Source: Hyunsoonleella flava | GTDB taxonomy: Bacteria > Bacteroidota > Bacteroidia > Flavobacteriales > Flavobacteriaceae | Direction of reading: 5' to 3' | DNA: 64,000 nt | NCBI RefSeq assembly: GCF_004310325.1 | Contig: NZ_SIRT01000003.1 | Span: 124,001 to 188,000 of the forward strand | In this document: piece after piece, positions 16,766 through 25,501 of the stretch | Layout: each line of letters begins with the position of its first letter | Numbering within the stretch: the stretch's first letter is position 1 | Notes under the pieces: model-generated | What the model saw: only the letters and a program-made list of their open reading frames with translations | What the model was told of the DNA's origin: nothing | The model's database searches: none | Translations under genes and position numbers: made by a program

Positions 16766-17941
16766 TTATTCGCGACGGTATTTTTTAGTTTCTTCAAAAA
16801 CATGTTCCAATATGTCCTGATCTTGCTTAGAAAAATCTATTTTTCTTCTGGACATCACAACCTTAGCAACTTCAAATGCTTTTTTGGTTAAATAAGTAGT
16901 AAATCCGCTGCTTCCGCCCCAACTAAAACTTGGTACAAAATTTCTTGGGAAACCACTTCCAAAAATATTTGCACTTACCCCTACAACTGTACCTGTATTA
17001 AACATAGTGTTGATACCACATTTACTATGATCGCCCATCATAAGTCCACAGAATTGCAAACCTGTTTTAGCAAAACCCTCGGTTTGATAATCCCATAGTC
17101 TCACTTCAGCATAATTGTTCTTTAAGTTAGAATTGTTAGTATCCGCGCCTAAATTACACCATTCACCTAAGACCGAATTACCCAAGAAACCATCATGTCC
17201 TTTATTTGAAAATCCGAAAAGAACAGCGTTGTTTACTTCTCCCCCTACCTTGCTATGTGGGCCCACTGTTGTTGGTCCATAAATCTTTGAGCTTAGCTTT
17301 ATAGTTGCACTATCACATAATGCCAAAGGACCTCTAATTACAGAGCCTTCCATAATTTCAGCGTTCTTCCCAATATAAATTGGGCCATTACTAGCATTAA
17401 GTGTGGTAAATTCCAATTTAGCACCTTCTTCCAAAAAGATGTTTTCTGAAGCTATTACATTGTTACTTGTAGGGATAGCCTGGGAAGTTCTGTTTTTAGT
17501 TATCAAGGTGAAATCTTCCTGAATAGCCTCTCCATTTTTCGAAAAAATATCCCAGGTATATTCTATTTTAAGGCACTCACTTCCAAACTCAATATTATCA
17601 TACGATTCAAAATCTATGTTATCCTGTCCTTCTTTTGCATGAAACGCAATAACATCTTCTCCCTTAAAAATAGCTTGGTTTTCTTTTAACCCCTTAATCA
17701 TTTCAACTAATTGGAAATTTGGAAGATAAGAAGCGTTAACCATTATATTCTCCTCCATTTCCACCATCGGATATTTTTCAGACAAGTAGTCCTCTGTTAC
17801 AGTGGTGGTGGTAGTGTCTAAATACGACTCCCATTTTTCCCTAATGGTTAAAATGCCAACACGAATATCGGCTACTGGTCGGGTAAAGGTAAACGGAAGC
17901 AGATTATTCCTTGCAGGACCGTCAAAAAGAATATAGTTCAT
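16766..17941 (-). CDS. GlmU-like putative sugar nucleotidyltransferase with left-handed beta-helix
   Basis: The 391-residue protein opens with MNYILFDGPARNNLLPFTFT, the N terminus of the GlmU family protein conserved in Bacteroidota. The first half (about 1-170) is a divergent nucleotidyltransferase domain without the classical GxGTRM loop, and the second half (about 185-340) has hexapeptide repeats of a left-handed beta-helix (IYIGKNAEIMEGSVIRG, CNLGADTNNSNLKNN). A sugar-1-phosphate uridylyl- or acetyltransferase role is inferred from fold only. A run of four GTTTGAA repeats lies 5 bp upstream of its start codon. Confidence 0.85.
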   Translation of the reverse strand: MNYILFDGPARNNLLPFTFTRPVADIRVGILTIREKWESYLDTTTTTVTEDYLSEKYPMVEMEENIMVNASYLPNFQLVEMIKGLKENQAIFKGEDVIAFHAKEGQDNIDFESYDNIEFGSECLKIEYTWDIFSKNGEAIQEDFTLITKNRTSQAIPTSNNVIASENIFLEEGAKLEFTTLNASNGPIYIGKNAEIMEGSVIRGPLALCDSATIKLSSKIYGPTTVGPHSKVGGEVNNAVLFGFSNKGHDGFLGNSVLGEWCNLGADTNNSNLKNNYAEVRLWDYQTEGFAKTGLQFCGLMMGDHSKCGINTMFNTGTVVGVSANIFGSGFPRNFVPSFSWGGSSGFTTYLTKKAFEVAKVVMSRRKIDFSKQDQDILEHVFEETKKYRRE

Positions 17942-17946
17942 TTTAA

Positions 17947-17974
17947 GTTTGAAGTTTGAAGTTTGAAGTTTGAA
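17947..17974. repeat. 7-bp tandem repeat, GTTTGAA x4
   Basis: Four perfect copies of GTTTGAA run from 17947 to 17974, with partial copies on both sides. The array occupies positions -6 to -33 of the GlmU-like gene on the minus strand, so copy-number change would alter its leader. Confidence 0.9.
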
Positions 17975-18025
17975 GTTTTCACCTCAGACTTTTTAGTTTA
18001 TTAAAATTACTTTGAAGTAAAAATA

Positions 18026-18056
18026 AAAAAGCCTCTCTATAGTAGAAAGGCTTTTT
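18026..18056 (-). terminator. Terminator of rpmE2
   Basis: A 14-bp stem with one mismatch (AAAAAGCCTCTCTA at 18026-18039 with TAGAAAGGCTTTTT at 18043-18056) lies 21 bp past the rpmE2 stop; the minus-strand T tract completes it. Confidence 0.85.
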
Positions 18057-18077
18057 ACAAATATATTTTGAACTAGT

Positions 18078-18329
18078 TTATTTCTTAAACTTTGCATATT
18101 TATTTTTGAACTTGTCAATACGACCAGCAGTATCCACCAATTTAGATTTACCAGTGTAGTATGGATGCGATGTTCTTGAAATCTCCATTTTCACAAGTGG
18201 GTACTCAACACCATCAACTTCAATCGTTTCATTTGTATCAGCAGTAGACTTTGTTAAAAACACATCGTCATTTGACATATCTTTAAATGCTACAATTCTA
18301 TAATTTTCTGGATGTATACCTTTTTTCAT
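18078..18329 (-). CDS. rpmE2: 50S ribosomal protein L31, type B
   Basis: The 83-residue protein starts [19 protein letters not shown] and has [13 protein letters not shown], the end of the L31 core. It lacks the zinc-binding Cys of type A L31, so it is the zinc-independent form (type B, about 80-90 residues). L31 bridges the ribosomal subunits. In some bacteria the zinc-free paralogue is induced by zinc starvation, but here the promoter is a plain consensus and no Zur-like site was seen, so it is probably the housekeeping L31. Confidence 0.95.
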   Translation of the reverse strand: MKKGIHPENYRIVAFKDMSNDDVFLTKSTADTNETIEVDGVEYPLVKMEISRTSHPYYTGKSKLVDTAGRIDKFKNKYAKFKK

Positions 18330-18363
18330 AGCTTTACGCTTTAAATCTTAATTTTTCGAGGTG

Positions 18364-18393
18364 CAAATTTAAGTAATTTTTACAAATCCGCAA
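18364..18393 (-). promoter_or_regulatory. Promoter of rpmE2
   Basis: On the minus strand TTG (18393-18391) and TAAATTTG (18371-18364) are separated by 19 bp, matching the Bacteroidota sigma-A pattern. It lies 35 bp before the start codon. Confidence 0.7.
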
Positions 18394-18440
18394 TTACTTT
18401 TTTATATTTTTTATTTAGGTTCGGAAATGTAACGTTTTGT

Positions 18441-18448
18441 TATCTTTG
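18441..18448 (+). promoter_or_regulatory. -7 element before the DUF4199/glycosyltransferase operon
   Basis: TATCTTTG matches TAnnTTTG and is 37 bp before the ATG at 18486. No good -33 element was seen. Confidence 0.55.
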
Positions 18449-18485
18449 TTTACTAACCATCCATATAACCAAAACAACAAAAATT

Positions 18486-19001
18486 ATGGAAGAACAACAA
18501 TTATCTCCAGGAAAATTTTCAGTTAATTACGGCCTTATACTAGGAGTAATAATGATTGCAATTACAGCTATAACCTATTTTTCAGGCATAATGGAAAAAG
18601 GAGAGCAATGGCCAAATTTCATCTTGTATATTATATTTCCTGTTATTATAATATATTCCATAAATCGCTACAAGAAGCATAACGGAGGTTTACTTACATT
18701 AATTGATGCTATAAAGGTTGGAGTAGCAGTAGCCGTGATTAGTGCTCTGATTAGTACCGCTTTTAATGCATTATTATTTTATGTGATTGATCCTTACCTA
18801 ACCGACAGAATAATGGATATAACAAGAGAAAAACTTTATGAAAATCCAAAAATGACAGAAGAAATGATAGATAAAACAATGGAAACTATTAAAAAGTTTT
18901 CTAATCCATGGTTAGGTGGTGCTATTGGTATTGGACTTAGCGCATTATTTGGCTTAATCTATTCCGTTATCGGAGGACTGGTAATGAAAAAAGAAGCATA
19001 G
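18486..19001 (+). CDS. DUF4199 family membrane protein
   Basis: The 171-residue protein has four hydrophobic segments (about 16-34, 43-58, 76-104 and 142-165), beginning in the style of DUF4199 proteins (YGLILGVIMIAITAITYFSG). The third segment is followed by an amphipathic, Lys/Glu-rich stretch with repeated MDxTREK-like helices. DUF4199 is almost confined to Bacteroidota and has no known function. The glycosyltransferase gene begins 3 bp after its stop, so the two form an operon, and a role in moving or presenting a lipid-linked sugar is possible but unproven. Confidence 0.85.
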   Translation: MEEQQLSPGKFSVNYGLILGVIMIAITAITYFSGIMEKGEQWPNFILYIIFPVIIIYSINRYKKHNGGLLTLIDAIKVGVAVAVISALISTAFNALLFYVIDPYLTDRIMDITREKLYENPKMTEEMIDKTMETIKKFSNPWLGGAIGIGLSALFGLIYSVIGGLVMKKEA

Positions 19002-19004
19002 TTA

Positions 19005-19952
19005 ATGAACATATCCGTAGTTATACCACTACTTAACGAAGAAGAATCTTTAAATGAATTACATGATTGGGTTGCAAAAGTGATGCGGTCCAATCATTTT
19101 TCATATGAAATTATTTTTATTGATGATGGCAGTACCGATAATTCTTGGAAAATTATTTCAGAACTATCACGAAAAGACACTAATGTAAAGGGTATACGAT
19201 TCTTAAGAAACTTTGGGAAATCACAAGCGCTTCACGCCGGTTTTGAAAAAGCCCAAGGCGATGTGGTGATTACTATGGATGCAGATCTTCAGGACAATCC
19301 TGATGAAATCCCAGAACTATACAAACTCATCTACTCTGAAGGTTATGATTTAATTTCAGGTTGGAAGAAAAAACGTTACGACGCCCTACTTACAAAAAAT
19401 CTGCCTTCTAAATTGTTTAATTGGGCTGCTCGTAAAACCTCTGGAGTGAAGTTACATGACTTTAATTGCGGACTTAAATCTTACAGAAAGGCCGTTGTTA
19501 AAAACATAGACGTAAACGGAGAAATGCACCGTTATATACCTGTTTTAGCCAAAAACGCAGGTTTTAACAAAATTGGAGAAAAGGAAGTAAAGCATCAAGC
19601 CAGAAAATACGGCGAAACTAAATTTGGTATAGATCGTTTCATTCACGGTTTTTTAGACCTTATAACCATATGGTTTTTGTCTCGCTTTGGCAAACGCCCG
19701 ATGCATTTATTCGGTGCGCTTGGAGTTATCATGTTTATAATAGGTTTTGGTTTTGCGCTTTATCTTGGTATTGATAAATTGTACATCGATAAAACAGGAA
19801 GATTAATTACCCAACGACCTCAATTTTACATCGCTTTAGTAACAATGATTATTGGTACACAATTCTTTGTTGCCGGTTTTTTGGGCGAACTTATTTTACG
19901 AAACAGACCTGATAAACGACGTTATCTCATAAAAGACAAGCTTAATTTTTAA
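19005..19952 (+). CDS. Family 2 glycosyltransferase (DPM1/GtrB type)
   Basis: The 315-residue enzyme has an N-terminal GT-A domain (NISVVIPLLNEEESLNEL, IFIDDGSTDNSW, and the DxD motif in MDADLQDNPDEIPELYKL) and two C-terminal membrane helices (about 237-258 and 276-300). This layout matches polyprenyl-phosphate glucosyl/mannosyl-transferases such as GtrB and ArnC, which move a sugar from a nucleotide carrier to undecaprenyl phosphate at the cytoplasmic face. It is co-transcribed with the DUF4199 gene. Confidence 0.93.
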   Translation: MNISVVIPLLNEEESLNELHDWVAKVMRSNHFSYEIIFIDDGSTDNSWKIISELSRKDTNVKGIRFLRNFGKSQALHAGFEKAQGDVVITMDADLQDNPDEIPELYKLIYSEGYDLISGWKKKRYDALLTKNLPSKLFNWAARKTSGVKLHDFNCGLKSYRKAVVKNIDVNGEMHRYIPVLAKNAGFNKIGEKEVKHQARKYGETKFGIDRFIHGFLDLITIWFLSRFGKRPMHLFGALGVIMFIIGFGFALYLGIDKLYIDKTGRLITQRPQFYIALVTMIIGTQFFVAGFLGELILRNRPDKRRYLIKDKLNF

Positions 19953-20025
19953 TTTTGTTACGTTGTTTTCGTAAATATATATTCAAAAAGCGAGTGTTTT
20001 AAATTCGTATTTTTAATCAAATGTT

Positions 20026-20033
20026 TACTTTTG
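20026..20033 (+). promoter_or_regulatory. -7 element before the phosphohexomutase gene
   Basis: TACTTTTG fits TAnnTTTG and lies 24 bp upstream of the ATG at 20058; TTCG at 20004-20007 could be the -33 element (18-bp spacing). Confidence 0.6.
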
Positions 20034-20057
20034 TTTACCATTACAAATTAGATAACT

Positions 20058-21788
20058 ATGATTCATATCGAGCCAAAAATTTTAGAGAGAATAAACACTT
20101 GGTTAACGCCAACTTTTGATGAAGAAACGCAGCAAACTATTAAAGATAGTATTGCTAATGATCCAAAAGATATCCAAGAAAGTTTTTATAAGGATTTAGA
20201 GTTTGGTACCGGTGGCATGCGAGGTGTAATGGGTGTTGGCACCAATAGAATCAATAAATATACGCTAGGTAAAAGCACACAAGGTTTAAGTGATTATCTA
20301 CATCAGCAATTCCCTAATGAAACTCCTAAAGCCGTTATTGCTTACGATTGTAGACATAATAGCCAAACTTTGGCTAAGGTAGTTGCAGATGTGTTTTCAG
20401 CTAATGGTATTGAAGTATATTTATTTGAGGATTTACGTCCTACACCAGAATTATCATTTGCAGTAAAGCATTTAAACTGCCATTGCGGTATTGTATTAAC
20501 TGCATCTCACAATCCACCAGAATATAATGGCTACAAAGTGTATTGGCAAGATGGTGGTCAAATGGTACCACCACATGATGGCGCTGTTATAAAAATGATC
20601 AATGATTTGAATTATGCAGATATTAAGTTTGAAGCCAATGCAGACCTCATCAAGCACATAGGAAAAGATGTAGATGACATATTTATCGATGCTTCAGTTG
20701 AAAACGGAAGTGTTGGAGCTTCTCAAGCAGCCAAAGATGATTTAAAAATTGTATTTACTTCACTTCATGGTACTTCAATCACAGCGGTTCCTGAAACTTT
20801 AAAACGTGCTGGTTATAAGAATGTGCATATTGTTGAAGAACAGCGAAAGCCTGATGGTGGCTTTCCTACAGTAAAATCACCAAATCCAGAGGAACCTGCT
20901 GCCTTAAAAATGGCTTTGGAGCTGGCGGATAAGGTTGGAGCCGATATTGTAATTGGCACAGACCCTGATTGTGATAGGCTTGGTGTTGCAGTGCGTAATT
21001 CTGATAATGAATTACAATTACTTAACGGTAACCAAACCATGGTGATGATGGTTGATTTTCTTTTGAAAAAATGGAAATCTGAGGGTAAAATAAAAGGAAA
21101 AGAATTTATAGCAACCACAATAGTATCTACACCAATGCTTACTAAACTGGCAGATGCTTATGGTGTTGATAACAAAATTGTGCTTACAGGGTTTAAATGG
21201 ATTGCAAAACTCATTAAAGACCATCCAGAATTAGACTTTATTGGTGGTGGCGAAGAAAGTTTTGGATTTATGGTTGGCGATTTTGTGCGCGACAAAGATG
21301 CGGTTACCTCTACCCTTCTAGCTTGCGAAATTGCAGCTATAACAAAATCTAAAGGCAGTTCTTTCTTTGAAGAATTGATTAAACTTTATGTAGAACATGG
21401 TTTCTACAAAGAGAAACTAATATCGTTAACTAAAAAGGGAATCGAAGGTGCTGAAGAAATTAAACAAATGATGATAGATGCACGCCAAAACCCACTTACT
21501 GTTGTAAATGGCTCTAAAGTTGTTAAGATAGAAGATTATGAGTCTGCAACTTCTAAAAATTTAATTTCCGGAGAAACTACTTCTATTGACATTCCAAAAT
21601 CGAATGTAATTATTTATTACACAGAAGATGGAAGCCAAATAGCATTAAGACCTAGTGGCACCGAGCCTAAAATAAAATTCTACGTAAGTGTAAATTCAGA
21701 ATTGGACACCGTTCAGAACTTTAAAGCTTTAGAAACAGAATTAGATGCAAAAGCAGAAACTATATTAAAGGATATGAATCTTATTTAA
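20058..21788 (+). CDS. Phosphoglucomutase/phosphomannomutase
   Basis: The 576-residue alpha-D-phosphohexomutase interconverts hexose 1- and 6-phosphates. All signature sites are intact: the phosphoserine loop TASHNPPEYNGYKVYW (Ser about residue 153), the metal loop GTDPDCDRLGV (about 305), the sugar loop GGGEESFGFMVGD (about 395) and the phosphate loop RPSGTEPKIKFY near the end. The length fits the long bacterial PGM/PMM (PgcA-like) group. It has its own promoter and is followed after 3 bp by an ABC exporter gene. Confidence 0.95.
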   Translation: MIHIEPKILERINTWLTPTFDEETQQTIKDSIANDPKDIQESFYKDLEFGTGGMRGVMGVGTNRINKYTLGKSTQGLSDYLHQQFPNETPKAVIAYDCRHNSQTLAKVVADVFSANGIEVYLFEDLRPTPELSFAVKHLNCHCGIVLTASHNPPEYNGYKVYWQDGGQMVPPHDGAVIKMINDLNYADIKFEANADLIKHIGKDVDDIFIDASVENGSVGASQAAKDDLKIVFTSLHGTSITAVPETLKRAGYKNVHIVEEQRKPDGGFPTVKSPNPEEPAALKMALELADKVGADIVIGTDPDCDRLGVAVRNSDNELQLLNGNQTMVMMVDFLLKKWKSEGKIKGKEFIATTIVSTPMLTKLADAYGVDNKIVLTGFKWIAKLIKDHPELDFIGGGEESFGFMVGDFVRDKDAVTSTLLACEIAAITKSKGSSFFEELIKLYVEHGFYKEKLISLTKKGIEGAEEIKQMMIDARQNPLTVVNGSKVVKIEDYESATSKNLISGETTSIDIPKSNVIIYYTEDGSQIALRPSGTEPKIKFYVSVNSELDTVQNFKALETELDAKAETILKDMNLI

Positions 21789-21791
21789 TTA

Positions 21792-23627
21792 ATGAGTCAT
21801 TTTACCAATATTTTAAGGTATGCTAAGCCTTACAAGAGCTACGCCATAGGACACGTTATTTCTAACGTGTTTTTTGCATTATTTGGTACGCTATCTTTTG
21901 TCGCCTTAAAGCCAATGCTGGATGTGATTTTCGATAAGGAAAAGATTGTCCCTAAGGTAAAACCAACGTATACTGGTTTGGATAAACTTGGTGAATATCT
22001 TGGAGATTTTCTGAACTACGAAATGCATCAATTTACAGGTGGCGACAAATCCAAAGCCTTAATGTTTACCATCGGACTTATAGTAGTGATGTTTCTCCTG
22101 AAAAACCTCTTTGGATATCTCGCAAACTATTTTCTCGTGTTTTTGAGAAATGGCGTAATTAGAGACATCAGAAATAAAGTATACCGAAAAACTATCGAGC
22201 TACCACTCTCTTATCTCTCAGACCAAAAAAAAGGTGATATTCTAGCTAGGGTTACTGGTGATGTACAAGATTTACAATACTCTTTCCTATCGGTTTTAGA
22301 ATTATTGGTTAGAGAACCCTTAACTATTATTTTCACCATCATTGCAATGGTTTATATTAGTCCAAAGCTTACATTATTCGTTTTCATTTTTATTCCGATA
22401 ATGGGCTTTGTTATTTCAAGAATTGGTAAAAGTTTAAAGCGAAAATCAGATAAAGTTCAAAGAGAACAAGGTATGTTTTTATCTACTTTAGAAGAAACAT
22501 TAACGGGCTTGAGAATTATAAAAGGGTTTAGTGCCGAAGATAAGTTTACCGAAAAATTTCAAGAATCCACTTCTAGATTTTATCGGTTTTCCAATAAATT
22601 AATGAACCGTCAAAACCTTGCTTCTCCTGCAAGTGAGTTCTTGGGTATTTGCATGATTTCGGTCATATTATGGTATGGTGGTAATCTAGTTTTGAGCGAT
22701 AATAACAATTTAGCTCTTGATGGGAGTCAGTTTTTAATTTACATGGGGCTAGCCTACAATATCCTTACTCCCGCAAAAGCAATATCGCGTGGCCTTTATA
22801 ATATCAAAAAAGGAGGTGCTGCAGCAGAACGTATTCAAGAAATTGTTGATACACCAAACCCTTTGAAGGATAAACCTAATGCCAAAACGAAAGATGATTT
22901 TAATTCTGAAATTGTGTTTGATAACATATCGTTCAAATATCAAGATGAATATGTATTGAAAAATTTCAGTTTAACCATTCCGAAAGGTAAAACTGTGGCA
23001 CTTGTTGGGCAGTCTGGTAGTGGAAAATCTACTGTAGCAAATCTTATCACTCGTTTTTATGATGTAAATGAAGGTGAAATTCTAATTGATGGTGATAACA
23101 TCACAGATTTAACAACAAGCTCTTTACGCAAACAACTTGGTATCGTAACCCAAGATGCTATTTTATTTAACGACAGTATTAAAAATAACTTAAAACTTGG
23201 TAATGAGCATGCCACCGATGAAGATGTGATTGAATCTTTAAAAGTTGCAAATGCTTGGGAGTTTGTGAAAGATCTAGAAGGTGTACTTGATTACAACATA
23301 GGAGACGCGGGAGGCAAACTTTCTGGTGGACAAAAACAACGTTTAAGTATTGCACGGGCGGTATTAAAAAGTCCACCAATTATGATTTTAGATGAAGCCA
23401 CATCTGCTCTTGATACCGAAAGTGAACGCTTGGTGCAAGTAGCTTTAGAAAATATGATGAAAAATAGAACATCAATCGTGATTGCACACCGACTCTCCAC
23501 AATTCAAAATGCTGACGAAATTGTTGTTTTGAGCAAAGGTGAAATTGTAGAACAAGGAAAACACGATGCACTTATTGCCAAAAAGGGTACCTACCACAAA
23601 CTTGTGGAAATGCAAAGCATAGGATAA
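21792..23627 (+). CDS. ABC exporter, fused permease-ATPase (MsbA-like)
   Basis: The 611-residue half-transporter has a six-helix exporter domain (about 15-335) and a nucleotide-binding domain with Walker A GQSGSGKST (about 400), signature LSGGQKQRLSIARA (about 505), Walker B IMILDEATSALD and the H-loop IAHRLSTI. Dimers of this type flip lipids such as lipid A or export drugs; the close MsbA-like architecture favours a lipid substrate, but this is inference. It is in an operon with the phosphohexomutase and ends in a strong terminator. Confidence 0.92.
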   Translation: MSHFTNILRYAKPYKSYAIGHVISNVFFALFGTLSFVALKPMLDVIFDKEKIVPKVKPTYTGLDKLGEYLGDFLNYEMHQFTGGDKSKALMFTIGLIVVMFLLKNLFGYLANYFLVFLRNGVIRDIRNKVYRKTIELPLSYLSDQKKGDILARVTGDVQDLQYSFLSVLELLVREPLTIIFTIIAMVYISPKLTLFVFIFIPIMGFVISRIGKSLKRKSDKVQREQGMFLSTLEETLTGLRIIKGFSAEDKFTEKFQESTSRFYRFSNKLMNRQNLASPASEFLGICMISVILWYGGNLVLSDNNNLALDGSQFLIYMGLAYNILTPAKAISRGLYNIKKGGAAAERIQEIVDTPNPLKDKPNAKTKDDFNSEIVFDNISFKYQDEYVLKNFSLTIPKGKTVALVGQSGSGKSTVANLITRFYDVNEGEILIDGDNITDLTTSSLRKQLGIVTQDAILFNDSIKNNLKLGNEHATDEDVIESLKVANAWEFVKDLEGVLDYNIGDAGGKLSGGQKQRLSIARAVLKSPPIMILDEATSALDTESERLVQVALENMMKNRTSIVIAHRLSTIQNADEIVVLSKGEIVEQGKHDALIAKKGTYHKLVEMQSIG

Positions 23628-23659
23628 TCGTAATCGAGGTAAAAAACGTTAGAAAAATA

Positions 23660-23698
23660 AAAAAGGATAGTGATTTGGGCAACTATCCTTTTTTTTGT
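23660..23698 (+). terminator. Terminator of the phosphohexomutase/ABC operon
   Basis: A 12-bp perfect stem (AAAAAGGATAGT at 23660-23671, ACTATCCTTTTT at 23682-23693) continues into a T tract. Confidence 0.9.
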
Positions 23699-23932
23699 TC
23701 ATGTTAGACTTGGGGACGACTAACATATATAAGTAGGTTTCTGATACAAATGTATATGAAAAATACATTCCAACCAAGAAAAAAATGCATTTTATCGTAT
23801 TTATTTACATTTAATCGATAATGTATTTTGTACTTGTATGATTATTAAACAATTACGATTTTTAGCGTTTAATTAAAGTGTTTCAGATTAAACTTTAGTT
23901 ATATTTCAATGTCTAAAATCTAAATCACTTTT
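23699..23932. other. Intergenic leader of the ECF sigma operon
   Basis: This A/T-rich stretch of about 230 bp before the sigma factor gene shows no open frame of note, no repeat and no tRNA. The sigma promoter is probably here but I could not find a clean TAnnTTTG element; a TATATTTC at about 23902 is the nearest. Confidence 0.5.
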
Positions 23933-24475
23933 GTGACTGACGAAGCACAATTAGTAAAAGAGCTGCAATCGCCCCAGCATAAAGAAAAAGCTTTTAGAGA
24001 ACTAATCACTCTCTACAAGGAGCGTTTGTATTGGCATATCCGAAACATTTTAAAGTCCCATGAAGATGCAGATGATGTGCTTCAAAACACATTTATAAAA
24101 ATCTATAAAAACATTCATAACTTTAAAGGCGATAGCAAATTATTTTCGTGGATGTATCGCATTGCAACGAATGAATCCATTACATTAATAAATAAGAATG
24201 CAAAACGTTTACAAATTACGAGTGAAGAAGTGCAACAATTAGCAATAAATAATTTAACTTCTGACGTATATTTTGAAGGCGACGTCATTCAATTGAAATT
24301 ACAAAAAGCTATTGCTACATTACCCGAAAAACAACAATTAGTTTTTAATATGAAATATTTTGAGGATATTAAATATAAAGACATGGCGGAAATTTTAGAA
24401 ACGAGTGAAGGTGCCTTAAAAGCTTCATATCATATTGCTGTCAAAAAAATTGAAGCGTATTTAACTGAGAATTAA
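23933..24475 (+). CDS. ECF-type RNA polymerase sigma factor
   Basis: This 180-residue sigma-70 family protein has region 2 (DADDVLQNTFIKIYKNIHNF ... SWMYRIATNES, about 40-85) and region 4 (LPEKQQLVFNMKYFEDIKY then DMAEILETSEGALKASYHIA, about 120-170). No region 1 or 3 is present, so it is an ECF sigma. The frame is closed by TAA at 23921-23923 with no ATG near the family N terminus, so the GTG at 23933 is the start. It is followed by a membrane protein and a Spy-like protein, a frequent flavobacterial three-gene unit for envelope stress. Confidence 0.93.
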   Translation: MTDEAQLVKELQSPQHKEKAFRELITLYKERLYWHIRNILKSHEDADDVLQNTFIKIYKNIHNFKGDSKLFSWMYRIATNESITLINKNAKRLQITSEEVQQLAINNLTSDVYFEGDVIQLKLQKAIATLPEKQQLVFNMKYFEDIKYKDMAEILETSEGALKASYHIAVKKIEAYLTEN

Positions 24476-24519
24476 ACCTTTTTGTAAAATAAGAGTCAAA
24501 GAAACGACAATAGAAAGCA

Positions 24520-25023
24520 ATGAAAAGAAATAAATTAGATAATATCAATGCATCAGGGTTTAAAGTTCCGAAAGACTATTTTGAGAACTTTGAATATACC
24601 TTGATGGATAACATAAAGGTAGAAGAAGTTATCGGCACACCTGAAACAGGTTTTGATGTTCCAAAGCATTATTTTGAAACTTTGGAAGATCGGATTGTTG
24701 CCAATGTAGCAGAAAAAAAGGACACAAAAGTGATATCCCTTCTTAACAGAAAAACTATTGTATATATCTCTGGTATAGCAGCTGCTATTCTTTTATTGTT
24801 TAACCTTTCAATTTTTAACGATAGGGTTTCTATCGAAGATTTAGAAGCAGCCACTGTGGAAAATTATATATTAGATGAAGATATAAGCTCTTATGAAATT
24901 GCGTCCTTATTTACCGAAGAATTACCTAGTGAAGATGGTTTGGTAGAATATAATTTAGATGCAGAAAACCTTGAAGAATACCTACTAAACAATGCAGATA
25001 TTGAGAGCTATATGGTAGAATAA
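24520..25023 (+). CDS. Single-pass membrane protein, probable sigma regulator
   Basis: This 167-residue protein has a soluble N-terminal part, one membrane helix (about 78-98) and a strongly acidic C-terminal part. The N-terminal part carries a near-exact duplication, GFKVPKDYFE at 13-22 and GFDVPKHYFE at 44-53, 31 residues apart. The location behind the ECF sigma gene and the topology (N-inside, C-outside) fit an anti-sigma or sigma-sensor role, but no known anti-sigma domain is recognisable. The acidic outer domain could bind metals or the basic Spy-like protein encoded next. Confidence 0.75.
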   Translation: MKRNKLDNINASGFKVPKDYFENFEYTLMDNIKVEEVIGTPETGFDVPKHYFETLEDRIVANVAEKKDTKVISLLNRKTIVYISGIAAAILLLFNLSIFNDRVSIEDLEAATVENYILDEDISSYEIASLFTEELPSEDGLVEYNLDAENLEEYLLNNADIESYMVE

Positions 25024-25039
25024 CAAATTATTTATTACA

Positions 25040-25483
25040 ATGAAAAAAACACTAATTATCATAGTATTGCTCATCTCATTTGGCGTGAATGCCCAAAAAG
25101 GAAAAAGACATGAACGTATAAAAGCTTTAAAAGTTTCTTTTTTGACGGAGCGTTTAAGCTTAACTGAAAAAGAAGCCCAAAAGTTTTGGCCTATTTATAA
25201 TGGTTTTGAGGAAAAAATGAATGAGATACGGTTTAACGAAATGAGAAATATTAGGAGCGAGATACGAGAAAATATAGATACAATGTCTGATGATGAAGCT
25301 CTGGTCTTAATCGAACGTTTTAAAAAGGCTGAAGAGCAAATGCATACAGTTAAAACTGAATTTTTTGATAAAATTTCCAAAGTCATTTCTCCTAAAAAAA
25401 TGATTCTTTTGAGAATTGCTGAAGACGATTTTAAAAAGAAAATGTTGGAAGAGTTTAAAAAACGACGAATGGAGAGAGGTTAA
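25040..25483 (+). CDS. Spy/CpxP-like periplasmic protein (ECF sensor-like)
   Basis: The 147-residue protein has a signal peptide (MKKTLIIIVLLISFGVNAQ) and then is all-helical and highly charged (LTERLSLTEKEAQKFWPIYN ... EEKMNEIRFNEMRNIRSEI). The layout matches Spy/CpxP/CnrX-like periplasmic sensors or chaperones. These bind unfolded proteins or metals and feed back on a sigma or two-component system. It is the third gene of the sigma operon, 16 bp after the membrane protein, and its stop codon lies in the loop of the terminator hairpin. Confidence 0.82.
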   Translation: MKKTLIIIVLLISFGVNAQKGKRHERIKALKVSFLTERLSLTEKEAQKFWPIYNGFEEKMNEIRFNEMRNIRSEIRENIDTMSDDEALVLIERFKKAEEQMHTVKTEFFDKISKVISPKKMILLRIAEDDFKKKMLEEFKKRRMERG

Positions 25484-25498
25484 CGCCTCTCTTTTTTT
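25473..25498 (+). terminator. Terminator of the ECF sigma operon
   Basis: AGAGAGG (25473-25479) pairs with CCTCTCT (25486-25492), followed by a run of T. The TAA stop at 25481-25483 lies in the loop. Confidence 0.8.
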
Positions 25499-25501
25499 GT
25501 T

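Noticed and set aside
17947-17974. CRISPR-like short repeat array
   Set aside because: Direct 7-bp units without spacers are a microsatellite, not a CRISPR; no cas gene is near.
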